Source of the DNA: Rotaria macrura
Lineage: Eukaryota; Rotifera; Eurotatoria; Philodinida; Philodinidae
Length of the DNA: 64,000 nt
Direction of reading: 5' to 3'
NCBI GenBank assembly: GCA_900239685.1
Contig: OENT01000009.1
Coordinates: 366,410 to 430,409, forward strand
In this document: positions 1 to 15,128 of the stretch, in pieces
Layout: each line of letters opens with the position of its first letter
Numbering within the stretch: the first letter of the stretch is position 1
Translations under genes and position numbers: made by a program
The notes under the pieces: model-generated
The model's input: the letters and a program-made list of their open reading frames with translations, nothing else
What the model was told of the DNA's origin: nothing
The model's database searches: none

Positions 1-3000
1 AGCGCATATTAGAATAAGTGAGATCGTGAGAGAAATTAATAGCGGAATGAATAGATCGTTTTCGTTTTGATAAGGTGTCAAATGAACAAATGAACCATAC
101 GATACATATGTTACTGTAAACAATCGGAATACGAAAAAATGTAAATTGAAATGATAATTGAAGATCTCATGAGATCGTATTTGACGGATAAAGTGAAAAG
201 CATGAACTCGTATATTTTAAACAATAAATGACGAGTAATTGTAATCTATATTGGTTTGTCTATCTTTTTGTTTCTTGTTTTAATTTTTTCAAATGCAATT
301 CTCAGTTTGTTATTTCCACACATTTGAACTGTCGCGTGTGTTCTAAGTAGAAACAAAACAAGATTAAAAAGATGAGTTGACTTGACAGCATTACATCACA
401 GCCTGATGACAATGATGCATGATGCTTGTCTATTTCAATTAAGAGCATATGGACTAATTTTTTTCTCTTTTTTTAATCAGATGTTAAATAGACAACAAAG
501 TCTTGTATAAAACGGATCATATTTATATCATGATGAGAAAAACGTTGCAGGGCATTTATTTATTTATAGTTTGATCGAACATTATTAACTAGACTATCTG
601 ATGCGACCTAGTTGAGATAAAAATCATCACACAACAATTAGAAATTTATTTTAGTGTTACACCTAATTATATATTGATGTTACTTTCCATGCGTACAGCA
701 TCCGTATTGAAAAAAGTCACACACATAAATATATATGATCTTTTCTCTATTGAAGAATAAAAAAAAGCTATATGACACGAATATATGTGTGAGTGCAAAG
801 AGCTAAGGCCAATTTTCGAAATTTAATCAATTAGAGTATAGTTTGAATCGTAGATGTGCTAAGAGAATCATCGAATCTTGATTGGTTTAAAGAATCAGAA
901 AATAGAAAAAAAATTCTTTTTTTTTTTTTGGAGAAGAATTATTTTTTACAAAATTTTATCAAATAATCAATTTGGTGTCGGATTTCTTTGGGACATGAAT
1001 GTCGGATGCTGAATATTGGAATCAACAATGTGTTACTAGCTGCTTAAAGCTATCTACATCTTTTTCTTCTTCGATCGGCTACCATGGCTGCTGTTTTTAA
1101 CACGATTTATTGCTTTGATCATGTCGGATATTATATATGTATTAAAGGATAAGAAAATCCGAAAGGTTTAAAAAATGTGTCAATTTAATCGTTCATTATG
1201 TCACAGGGCTACAAAACGAAGAAAATGAGATTTAAAACGATATTTCATGACCTTGTGTCCACGCGTACTTTGAACATTTTCAGACAAACAAAAAGAGATG
1301 AACAATATGCTTGACAATGTTGTCCATCATCGAGAATCTCGATCTCGGACAAATGTTTTCATATATATAAATGAAATAGTGTCGGCGACAAAATGAATAA
1401 ACGTATATATATATATATATGTATCGATTGTAAGAAAAGACATAAAACATACATTGAAAGTATGAAATACATTACATTTAGTCATTAATGTTGGAAAAAG
1501 ATTATTTTCTATACTTGACTTGATTATTTCAAATAGATGAACTCGTTTGAAAATCATCTATTAAAGATTAACTCAAATCGAATGAATTGAAAAGGAGTCC
1601 ATTTTACGCACAATCGCGTTCACTGCATGTTGAATTTAGTTATTATTACGTTTTGGGAATGCAGAAAGCGAATGATTGATCTTTCACTAATGCTCGTTTC
1701 TATATTTTGTGCACTGCATGTATAAGTAGTCTAATTGTGATCGGTTTGTCACCTTTGAATAATAGAGCAAAGAAACCAAATTAGTTATTAGTAGACAGAT
1801 CGTACTAACAAATAGATAAATAGAAAAAAACAAGTCACCTGCTGAGTTTGTTTATTCTCTGATGAACTATCTTCTTTCCAATCAAGACAAAAGGTTCAAT
1901 GTATTTTAAAAAATGATAGATCTATTGATATCAAAAGTTGATATTCGTCTCAATACAATAAAGAAAGAAGATATTCTATAAAAAAATAATAACTTGCAAA
2001 AACTGAAGATATTGTCCTTTTTTTTTTCTTCTAACAATTTAAATAGTTTTATTTATGATCTTTCAAAAGCAAAGAAGTATACATTTCATTCGTAACATCT
2101 ATGTAGCATGCATGCATGATCTCACTTTTCACGAATTATATTCAGTTATTTCTATCAACAATTATAGTGCTAAAAAACATAGTTCTAATTGTATAACATT
2201 TATATCTAGCTGTTCCTTTCACATGTCCACACCCTCTATTTTTCCAACACTGCCTAAAGCCACTATTGTCACCATTCGAACGAAAATTTCATGGATCAAT
2301 AACTTAACCTATGCGGTAAAAAACACAGAGAAAAATGCAAGTAGTCATCATAGTTGACCACCTACCGAGTTTTGACCTGTTTGAGGTGTTTGGACGCGCA
2401 CTTGTTCAATTAGAGAGATGTTTCATTTCGACCTTCATGCTAATTAGAGATACGATGAACACTGACTGTGACGATCAGAGCGTACACGCGCTTATTATAA
2501 AATCTAGGACTACATAGATTAACCGTTTTATTTCTTAGTTCATGTTGTTACATCCATCTATTCATTGAATATTCTGATGAGCAAAATGAAGAGAAAAAAA
2601 AGAAGGAAAGATGCAGGTTGTTTTTTAACTTTTAACACCATATGTCATTGTCGCTTGTCTCTGAAACTCGCCGTCCCGTGTGCATTATGAGGTGTCGATA
2701 TCAGTCGAACGACCGGTGTGTGTGTGTGTGTGTGTGTGTGTCAAGTCAAATGTCGATAGAAAAATACTTCTTTCATCTCTAAACGTTTCACGCGCGCATA
2801 TATACATAAGAAATTGTGTGAACAAATTTTACGCCTGAGAAAAAAAAATCTTTGTTTTCTGGCGCATTTGAATATATTGTTTTCAATAGATGATGCGCAA
2901 AGAACAGTATTTTATAAATGAATCCTATATAATTGAAATAATTATTGATGATACTTCAACAAATCCACATGCGTTATCATCTGTTATGGCAACTGTGATT

Positions 3001-3161
3001 GTCATATGGTTGTATTTTATATTATCGCTTGATAATCATCTTTGTTTTATGTCTCGTTTATTTTATTCAAATCGTTTTATGTTTTAAAGAAAGAAAAAAC
3101 GTCGGAAGAAATTTGTTCTTGTCTTTCGTTTCGGATCAGTTCAATAAAGTCGTGCTCTGAT
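1..3161. other. Gene-free stretch left of tyrosine hydroxylase
   Basis: No coding exon chain, RNA gene or mobile-element terminus was recognised here on either strand. The short open frames have no flanking splice sites or family resemblance, and the DNA is AT-rich with poly-A/T runs. It contains a short (TA)n run near 1405-1420 and a (TG)n tract at 2715-2741. It may include 3' flanking DNA of tyrosine hydroxylase, which ends at 3162. Confidence 0.6.
2715..2741. repeat. (TG)n microsatellite
   Basis: An uninterrupted TG dinucleotide run of about 26 bases in intergenic DNA. Confidence 0.9.
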
Positions 3162-5205
<2,044 letters not shown>

Positions 5206-5298
5206 GGTCTTTTTGACACGTTATTATTCTTAATTTGCGTCTAAATGATTTTCTGCCTTTGTATGAGTTAGAGAGAAATAACGCACTACATAGTTCAA

Positions 5299-5306
5299 TT
5301 TATATA
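5299..5306 (-). promoter_or_regulatory. Candidate TATA box of the TH gene
   Basis: The minus strand reads TATATAAA about 95-100 nt upstream of the TH start codon. The position would suit a core promoter with a short 5' UTR. In AT-rich DNA such a match is weak evidence by itself. Confidence 0.3.
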
Positions 5307-6042
5307 GTCAAAGCATTTCAATAAATTACGCCTCCACGGATCGACAGACGCACGCATTTCCTTTTGAAATGAGAAATCGACAACATGTCGATTTGTAAAA
5401 AAAAAAACGACAAAGAAATATAAAAGAAAAGCATTGTTCATGAATAATGGATTGTTTGATCGTTTTGTTGATCACTATGAGCTATCAACAATCTTAGTTT
5501 TCGAAGACGTTAGGAAAACTGATAATAAATTTACATGAAATTGTCGTGCAAACATGTCATATATTTTCTTCAAGGACAATCTTAGATTATGTCAACTATA
5601 ACGATTAATAGGGTTTTTATTGTTTCAGCTGTATTTTCGCATACCGGATGTCTCTCTTTTTCTCCGTTTTCTTTTTTGGAATATTTTATTTTTGGTGATC
5701 AATTATCAATCGTAATCGTAAACGATAGTTGTTGACAGCCGATTTTAAATGTTCTTCGGCATAAAAGCAATGTTCGTTGCGCATTTGTCAATCAAGTTTC
5801 TCTTGTCGACTATCTTTTACTATCGGTAATAGTCAACGAAGAAATGAAAAAGAGTAAAGCAATTGATTAGGTGCATTCTATTGTTCAAGCGTTTGTTTTT
5901 TTTCATTAGTTAGTTGTTGTTCTTTCATTAAAAAAAATATATATACATCATAATGAAGACGCAGAAAAAAAGAACAAAACGAAATTATGAAAAGATGAAT
6001 TTTAAATAATAGAAAAAAAAACAATAACAAGACTAAATAGAT
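5307..6042. other. Intergenic spacer between TH and the B-box/C2H2-like gene
   Basis: AT-rich DNA between the TH promoter side and the 3' end of the next minus-strand gene. I see no coding exon, repeat or RNA gene. It probably holds TH upstream regulatory DNA and the 3' flank of the neighbour. Confidence 0.6.
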
Positions 6043-9000
6043 TTAGAGATGTTCGTCATTTTCAATGATATTGATCCATACTGGAAACTCAATCATATGT
6101 ATTGCTGCATCGGCTTTCACTGCTTTAACAATAATATTAGCTGCTTTTGTTGTAAATCTATGAGCACGTTTAAGATGATCTTTGAGATTTCGTACTTGTT
6201 TTATTGTACCACATGGTGAATTTACTATATGAATTGATGGATAATTAACAAATGGTTTATTTAATGGACACATCACTGTACGTAATTCATCGATATTCAA
6301 AATAATATGTTGTTCATCAAATAGTTTTGTTGTCAACGGATCTTGACCCAAACACATAGCTCGAGCTAGTGTAAGCGATGCTAATGGAGTTAAATTATGA
6401 ACACGACGAAAATGTTCATGTAAACGTGATGTACGTTGGTTTCCATGAGTTTTTCTTGTACATAAACGTATGCCATGTGAATGACAATTAATACCAAAGA
6501 CGCCATCGTGTGTTAATGGACAGTAGCCACGCAATCTCGATGCTGTTATATTTTTCTGTGTCTATAAATGATATTCGACAATGAGCAGTGTTTTGAATGG
6601 GAAAGAAAATTATATAACACTTGATTAAATTACGTACCGTCGAATTGTCATAGTATCTAGAAAGTAAAAGTACTTCAATAAAGAAATACATTAAAATAGA
6701 CTGTTCGAAGTTTACTTAAGTGAACTTTCTTCTATTGTAATATCATCACTGTCGAATTCAATTGAATTTGGATAACTACTACCTTAAGAATAGAAAAACA
6801 ACTATGAATGATTAAAATATCATAGTTCATCGAAAGTATATCTTACATTCGTCAATTCGTTCGAGATATTCATTCTCTTCATCTAATGGACTTGAGAGAG
6901 ACAGAGAGAATATGAGACTTTATTTCACAATAAAATTATCGTAAAGATTTCACATGACTTACGGTGAATTTCCATTAGTATTCAATGCTGAAGAAGAAGA
7001 ATCAATAGTTTCAGTACCTGGAAGTATGAAAGAAAAATTGATTACATTTCGAAACGATCAAATGGAACTTTTTCTTTGTAGAGAAGTTTTAATGTCAATC
7101 ATTTCGAACATACATATATATATATATATATAATTGACTTCTATTTCTCATTATTGGTTAAGAACAATAAGGGCAAAGACGATTGGAACAAATACAATGA
7201 AGCTTTTTTTCTTTCATTGAGTAATTTCATACTTTAAAGGTTCAGGCACATTCTAAAGAGTACCGTTCCCCACTTCCAATTAAGCTGAGGTTTTTCATAG
7301 GAATGCATTGTAGTCCATAATAACCCACCTGAAATTTTTTTCTAAGATTCCCAGAGAATCATTCCGACTGTCGGATCGGATCGGACCCCCGACAGCAACC
7401 CGATTGAATTTTATGTCAATTCCCTGGACAAAAAATTAGACATTAAGTCTTGTAAGATCAGATTAACTCGTACACCAAATCGTGGTCTCAGAAATCTGAC
7501 ATCAAGTCTTACTCGAAAATTCTTGACAGATCTTGTTCTTCTGTCAGATCTAATTATAAGATTATAGAAAATCTTATGCGACAGTATGATCTTACAAGAA
7601 CCTTACTGTACGAATTGATGTAAGATATTTGAGAACACGATTTTTTGTACAATTTCATCTGATCCTACAAGACCTAATGTCTGATTTTTTGACCTGGGTA
7701 CTCAATCGTGTCCAAATAGTAAAATATGAATTTCTCGTCGGATCCGTTAGAAGTTCGTCAACTCGGAATCCCATCGGATTTTGTAGGTTCGTCGGATCTT
7801 ATAAGATCTGATAGGATTCAATGTTGAATTCACTCACCTGGGATACACAAGACTATTCCTCAGAGATATAATAAAGCTTTTCAAAAAATCTTTTCTTTTT
7901 TTGATATAAGACACATACGCCAAGATGCCGCTGCAAGATTAGGATGGTACAATTCGATATAAGGAAGTCAAAAACGAAAACGCTTGATTCGACTGCAGAA
8001 GAATACTTCCAAACATCAGTGATAAAAATTTTAGCTCAATCGGATAAAGTTAGAGGAGACTCGCAAGTGACTACAATGGCAGTCTTCGTGTAAAAAGTTT
8101 ATTTTGAGAAAAATTCAAACTTCCTTTGGGTTACAAATTTTTAAGAATTGGAATTCGAATGGCATATCCAAGCAAACTCAGATTGAACTCATGCAAGTGC
8201 AGATTGAAACAGAAATTTTGAATCTATTTGTAGAATACATAAGCAAAAATGTTCAAATTTTGTGTTCATTGCTGATTCAAAAAGTGGGGACGAAGAGGAA
8301 GTACCCTTGAGTGTGAAGAGCCATTATATTTACCAGAGTATTTCATCAGATACTGTTACAACTTGATGAAACCTTACACAACTTATCAGTTCATGTGTCT
8401 TTTCTATCGCTATGATCCTTCTTAGATTTGCAGCAATGATAAAAAGTAAAATTCTTCATGAAATTCGCTCATTTTATCAGTATCAACAGTTTCTAGTATC
8501 GTTGAATTTCTAATTTTAGATAGTGAAGCATTGCCATGTGTTAAAAACTGATTTGATTAAAAAGAAAAGTCGAATTCTTGATATTAGTTGTCGAAGGATG
8601 CTGAACAAGATATTCATACAACAAATAGAAATTCTAGCCAAAGCCCACAGATCAAAGTATTCAACCATTAAAAATTTTTAGCGTCTATCAATTCCAATTC
8701 TTAATATAACTTCTTTTACAGTAAAATAAAGTGATCTCATAGACGATAACAATATTATTATTTCTGAGCTATTCTCTATCGCAGTTCAACGTCGTAAAGA
8801 AAGATGGATGTTGAAACATGTTACATTCTGGGAAGAATAGTTTTGTTGTATCATTTTACGAGCTGAAAAATTCAAGTTTTTTTTTATCGGACATAGAATT
8901 CTATATTCAAGGATTCACTTTGAACGGACGCAAATATGTTCTTGTAATTTTTCAAGATCTTGATACTTTACCGTAATCGGTAGTCAATTGATTTTCTTCT

Positions 9001-9494
9001 TCATCATGCGTTGTTGCTTCGATTTTCGGATCAATACCGTCTAATCAAAAGTTATTCTCGTTTTTCTTCTCTTTCTAATCAAACGACGTACCTTGCATTG
9101 ACATAGGTAGCATTTCTTGTTCAATAGCTTTTTGTAATGTTTGAATAGCTATTTGAAATTTTTGATTATTCTCCATTGAATCATGAAAATGATTGATAAA
9201 TAATAGATTCTTAATATTTTCACTCAATTTCTCATGATTTTCAAGTTTAGTTTGCAAGATTTTCAGTTGTTTCCGAATTTTATCTTCATCAAATATGTCT
9301 GCATAGCTATTCCATAAATTTTCTAATTGTTTTTGATGTTCTATTTGTTTTTCAATATATTTATCATGTTCAGATAGATGTTTAATGCATAACATTTTTT
9401 TACAATGATATAAACATGGAAATACACGTATTGATATCGGACTAGATTCTTTTGAACATGATTCTTCTTGACATTGGCCAGATAGTTCGGACAT
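6043..9494 (-). CDS. B-box-like plus C2H2-like protein, copy A (rotifer-type family)
   Basis: Function unknown. Seven exons join in phase: 9494-9092, 9040-8972, 7017-6963, 6890-6847, 6782-6716, 6656-6638 and 6561-6043, giving 391 aa. The N-terminus has a cysteine/histidine cluster resembling a B-box (C-x4-C, then CLYHCKKMLCIKHLSEH) followed by a probable coiled coil. An acidic, serine-rich linker follows. The C-terminal exon has two zinc-finger-like units: the first has CPLTHDGVFG, a Cys near HGIRLC and HFRRVH; the second has CPLNKPF and HLKRAH. The stop-like codon after exon 5 is avoided by a donor two bases earlier (AA|GTAAAC), and the next exons restore the frame exactly. Intron 2 is unusually long (about 1.95 kb) and contains a foldback element. 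The neighbouring gene at 9636-12128 is a paralogue in tandem. I associate this architecture with bdelloid-specific proteins. Zinc binding and nucleic-acid or ubiquitin roles are conjecture. Confidence 0.75.
7422..7698. mobile_element. Foldback (MITE-like) element with CCC(A/T)GG termini
   Basis: The left arm begins CCCTGGACAAAAAATTAGAC. The right arm, read on the opposite strand, begins CCCAGGTCAAAAAATCAGAC. The arms stay similar for about 100 bp (shared words include GTCTTGTA and GATCAGAT). There is no coding capacity. It sits in intron 2 of the B-box/C2H2-like gene copy A. A further CCTGGG-ended segment follows at about 7837-7842, so a second related copy may be nested or adjacent. Confidence 0.75.
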
Positions 9495-9635
9495 ATTTTG
9501 TTTCGAACGTCTTATCTTGAAAAAAAAAACAAAATGAAAACAATGAAAACTATTTTATTTTATTTTTTTCTAGAGACACAAAAACGAAATGAAAAACACG
9601 GACTAATTTTTTTTCTCTCTTTTTAGTTCTATTTT

Positions 9636-12128
9636 TTAACCATTCAAAGCTTGTGAATTGGTTTTCAAATTATACACAAGTTTACGTGCAGTTAATGATG
9701 TCATTCGATGAAAACGTATTAAATGACAACGTAGTGTATATGTAAGTTGTGGTTTTTTAATTCGACAGCGGCGTTCACACGATTTATTGCTTATCATCGA
9801 TGATTGCTTATTATGAATACTGAATGGACATTGATGTTGATTTATATGATCAATAACTGCATCATCGGGTTGAAAGAGACGTTTTTTCGAAGCACTTTCA
9901 TGATTGGAAATTGCTTGGCAAATTTTTTTGATACTTGTTGCATTTAACTTATGTACTTTAGTTAAATGACGATCCAATAATTTATGGTGTCTTCCACGAA
10001 CACATAAATATACGCCATGATCTTTTCGTGTTAAACCAAATGCACCATCGAACCACAGTGGACATTTACCGGATAATTTTCGAATTGATTGTAGTTCAAC
10101 CTAATATGAGAGAAACAACATAGATGAGAAATTTCAATATATTCCAACGATCACGAGCTTCGAGATTTTAAATGGAAAAAAACTGCACTATTAGTAGAAA
10201 CAAAAAGGATTTCGTAGCACAGACAACAAGGAAAGAAAGAAATCTGTTTTAGGCACATCTTTCAACGTAAACTGTTCGTTTTTCTCATTCCATGCTACAC
10301 GTATCAATTTTGTCGGCTTACTTTTGTTTCACTTCTCATAGTATTCCTAAATCAACTTTTTACTTGATGTCATGATGAAGTTGTAACAATAGGGAAAAGA
10401 TTCACGAAAATCATTGTCGAAATGAAATATTTTCAATGTTAGATATGAACTCGTCAACTTTTTGATTCGTGATCAGTAGCATACGAAGTTTATACACAAC
10501 TAATATCATTGATTTGTTTTCACCAAAGAATTCAACTGACTTTCCAATTGTAATATCTTTCAATATCCAATAGATCTATCGTTTGATTTGGATATATTTT
10601 GTCTTATTCTCGTAATGTAGTTAGGACGAGAGAGTATTTTGTGTCATGACATTCATCAATACGCTTAGATTAATCCGTGATCGATGCAATCGATCTGTCG
10701 AAAGCAAGATAGTAACATTCATTATTCTATTAGTAATGATGAATGTAAACTTGCTTGCTGAGTAGAGATTTCTAAAGGAAATAATTTTCATTGTGTGGAA
10801 AATATTTCACGAATTTTGCTTCCTATGTAAGAGATTTTTCATTTCAATGATGATTCATACACTACTAAGCTTTTAGAACATTGTTTGATAAGTACGAAAT
10901 TCGCAAAAACTAACTCAATCGTTATTTTGAATAAAGTACTTTTCAATCTACTAGTATTTATAGATCTACAGAACTTCATCGAGCGTTTTCGTTGAACAGT
11001 GATTGATGCAACTGTTTTTTAAGACAGATAATTACCATTTGAGGTTTAGTAATCATAACGTCGTTCGTTTTTCTAGAATACAAAAGAATCAATCATGGAG
11101 ATAAAGGCAAAGAAAATCTTCTCTACTTCGCGCTATTCTTTGAATGAACATATTCATTAAGTGTAGAAAAACCTTAAATGAAAAAAGACATTTTCTTACA
11201 CATATAATGAATTTACTCTGTAACTAAACATAATTGGAATCATTTTAGAATAGAATGATCCATATATATGTTAGTTTAATTGAATACGTTCTCATTCGAG
11301 ATTGAGCTTACCATCTGTAATTGAATCGTATTGCTGGCCTTCTATATCGTAGTTTAATCTAGTAAAGTCATTTTAGAAATTTTGTATCAAGCAATCCAGA
11401 AGAAATGGGTAATTTTTCTTAAGACTGTGAGAGTCAATACAATTTTTATAGTTCTTTTCCTTGTTTATCTGAGAGAAAGCGTGCAACATGTTTACATGAA
11501 AAATTACCCAATTTTTTTCTGGACTAGTCAATATACTTGTATCACGAGAAATTCAAGAGATTTCTTTTACCTTTCGAAAGCACTTGTTAAACTAACGCTC
11601 AGAGAATCTATAAAAGAAGAAATGGCAAGAATAGTGAATCCACTAAAAAACGTACACGATGAAATATTTACTGGTACTAAGTTCACGACTGGTTGAATAT
11701 CTTTCATTAGGTTCAATTTTAATCTGTTCTGCTGATGCGAAAGATTCTTTTGAACATTGATTCAGTTGTTTTTCTTGTCCAATATTACTTTTAAGTTTTC
11801 CTAATACAACTCGATACTGTTCGATGTTAAATGTATCACTATCAAATAATTTTTTTACATCTTCTGTTAATTGTTGATGTTTTATTAACTTTTGTTCGAA
11901 TTCATAATGAAGTTTTGTTTCATCGACTAACAATGAATATGTTGACCATAGTTGCTTAAGTTCTAATCGAAGATTTTCCAAATGTTGTTGATTAAAGTTA
12001 ACTAATTGATCATGTTCTATCAAATGTTGAAGGCAAACTGATTTCATACAATGATGAGCACAATCGAATAGACGAGTAGCTAATTCTGTACAAGACGGCT
12101 CACTACATGGTCCAAAGCACGCTGTCAT
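9636..12128 (-). CDS. B-box-like plus C2H2-like protein, copy B (tandem paralogue)
   Basis: Same architecture as copy A, 141 bp downstream of it in coordinate terms and on the same strand. The first exon (12128 to about 11654) encodes CFGPCSEPSC, then CAHHCMKSVCLQHLIEHD and a helical segment, matching the N-terminal cluster of copy A. Supported following exons are 11607-11571 (phase 1 in, 2 out) and 11358-11312 (ending at a GTAAGC donor). Near the 3' end, 10346-10322 and the terminal exon 10100-9636 are in phase. The terminal exon has CPLWFDGAFG, HGVYLC, HLTKVH and a second unit with CPF and HLIRFH. One or two short exons between 11312 and 10346 could not be joined with certainty; a DITIG-coding segment near 10540-10525 resembles DITIE in copy A. 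Either those exons are merely divergent or this copy is damaged there. Function unknown. Confidence 0.6.
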
Positions 12129-15128
12129 TGATCACTTTTATTTTCTAGAGTATAAATTGATATCATACAAGGAATGAACGATGGTTAGAAGAAATAAAAT
12201 TACTTAGAAAGAAAAACGAAATGAATCGTAGAATGAATAGTATCAATAGAAGGATAGAGGAGACTTTTTAAAATTATACTAACGAGGCAAATGTAGTTTC
12301 ACTCGTTTATGTATGTCTGTTTCATATTTTTTAACATTCATTCTGTGAATCAATTCTGTAATCATCTGAATTTTTCAAAATAAAATATTTTCTTCCAAAA
12401 CAATGTTCTATCAACAGATGAATAGATGTCGCCAACGCATCTTCAACCAAAACTTTATTATAGCAAATCATGGTACAAGAGTTTGTCTGCTATGTTTCTT
12501 TGACATATATCAGTGTAAAATCAGTAGTAGAAATCAAACATAACTTGTTTCTGAGGCTGGACGAACCTTCCTTAAGTCGTTAAGCCGGTGCCTTTTTTTC
12601 ATTTAAACCGAGTAGCATGGATAATTGCGCTTCGTTTGAGCCTGAGCATGCGATTTATCATTCGTCTACGTTTTAAAAATATTAGATGACTGAGCAGTTC
12701 TGATGTTAAACTGTTGAAAAAAATAAAATCCAGGAGACAACCAAATCGACAGTCATGAACGCATCCATACTTTTGATCAACACACATTGCAAATAATGTA
12801 ACGTATAGGTATCGCGAACTTGGAATGCAGTTTACAAAAGTATTCAATAGAGTAGCGTACGAAGTCAATTATCAAGAGATATTTTGACCGAATGGAAAAG
12901 TATTGTACATTAAGTAAAATCTGGTTTATTTCTATTAAATTTATGGCTAATTTGTCGATATTTCTCTGTATATGATAAGATCTTTATTAAAATATTAAAA
13001 ATAAGAAATTTTTATTTTATTCATATTCAGACATTGCATTTATTAGAATATTTTGAAGGTTATATTCAAAGTAGCTAACCTCTCGAGAACAGCTTGGCCC
13101 TCACAGGAACATAATGAAGGTTCTACTATGCGTTTGTTAGAGCATAGTTGAATTATTTTCATTATTGAATATTTTCAAGAAATTACATGATTCCACTTTA
13201 CTAAAAAAAACAATGAGCAATGTACTAATCGTTAGAATGATTAAAATTGAATCATTCTTTCTCAGATGAAAAATTCTTCGTTCTTGATTTTTCTAGAAAT
13301 ATTCTGTTAAGTATCTAGCACATCATACAGTTTTATTGTTGCTAGCTTGGATACATACAGAAGATGCGAGTATGAGTCTCACAGCAAAATTCATCAAAGT
13401 TAGAAACAGAACAAGCACACAAACAAGAAAGTGATTTGCAATAAACAATCCAAAAATTTCATAGTATTTGAATAGAGTGGGAGCAAAAATCAATACATGG
13501 CTATCAGAAACGATTTTGTCTACCATATGTACATGGATTAGAAAATATATTTTCTCTTGAAGTTCATCTCCAGAAGGTGTGACCTTTGAGTTCACTCAAC
13601 ATTGTTGTACAATGACTGGGGAAGGACGAAGTTTATCTGAGTGGAATAACTTAAAATCTACTTATCAATTACTCGAACTTTGCATCTGATGATGTATAGT
13701 TTGCACACTTGAGATTCTTCATATGTCCAAAGATAAACGTGAAGAATACAGTAATAATAAGTGCCAATCGAAGTGTGTTTGTTCTCAGATTTTTCCCGTA
13801 AGATTACAAAGAAAAGCAAATGAGTGAAGAGCGACGAGGTGCCCGACGTAATCACACAATCGTTATTTTGATTATTGTTGAACAAATACTTCTATAAGCG
13901 TTCATTGATGAATAGATTTTTTTCTTCAAACTGTCTAGATATCACATGAATATATATATATATATATCTACACCCCACGGTGTGATATGATTTTCCTCAA
14001 ATCAGTTTCTGTTTAGATTAATTTTCGGTGGAATATTCATGGTTTGTTGTTGCATTTTTGTAATCACATATATTTCAATGGCATCTACATCCTGTTTTCA
14101 CTGTCAAATGTTTTTATCATCAAATGATAAGAAGTGATTTCCAAAATAAAACCGACCACTTCGAAGAATTTGAAATTAGAATCTAACATATACCATGTAG
14201 AATCTTACAAAAACTGTTAGACAAACACAAGCATAAAGATGCTATTTTATTGAGACTACTCGTTACAACTCAATACTCATTGTGAAGAAATTATCAATCA
14301 GTCTCTTTACTAACACAAGAAAATGAATCTATGATATGACATAGATATTGATTTTAGTATCAATTTAACAGAATATTCTTCTTTTTTCCTTACATAAACT
14401 TTGATTTATCGTACGATTTATTGTAATATGGGAAACTCAAATATACTATTGTGAAATCTATGAATTGTAATATAAGATTACACTGAAAATGATCATTTTC
14501 ACCGTTAAACATATTTACATAACTTTCATACGGACAATATTACAGCAATTATAGAACCATTCGCAAAAAATTTGTTTTCTCAAAGCAGATATGAATCACC
14601 ATAAAGTACCCAAGAAAGAAGAAAATCCAACGTATTTACAGAAATGAGCATCGTATGATCTTACATCAATAATAAAAAATGCTTTGTTTATATTTTTAAG
14701 ATTATGATGTTTGATCATTAATCTTTTAAAAAAGGAGATCATTTTAGGCAATCCTTCTACAGTTTGATCTACTACATGTTAATGAACAAGAACACATAAG
14801 ATAAAACGAAGAATAAATTAACAGTAGGTTTCTAATAATAACATATTGATCCTCTTTTTCTATTTTTCCTAGAATGATTAAATAATCATAACTTCACCGG
14901 AATATATGATAGTAGTATCTTACTTCTCCGAGCAAACAATGTTTACATTATGTTCTGTTCTTTTTCTTCTCTCTTTTGCAAATATCATCTCTTCCTGTGT
15001 TGACATGGGTGTCCAGATGGTTTCCCACCCTTTCATCATTTCTCACATTGAATACAAATATACATAGTAGAAGAAAGAATATACGATAACTAATATATTG
15101 CCATAATTAATATTCTGCGAAATCGCTA
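12129..15128. other. Intergenic region with no recognised gene
   Basis: Three kilobases of AT-rich DNA. Open frames at 12599-12868, 13323-13595 and 13658-13885 (minus) are hydrophobic or random in composition, lack a splice-consistent continuation and resemble nothing I know. A short (TA)n run lies near 13950-13967. I see no mobile-element termini. Confidence 0.55.

Noticed and set aside
12599-12868. 89-codon minus-strand open frame with a hydrophobic middle
   Set aside because: Looks superficially like a receptor fragment, but has no conserved motif and no flanking exon.
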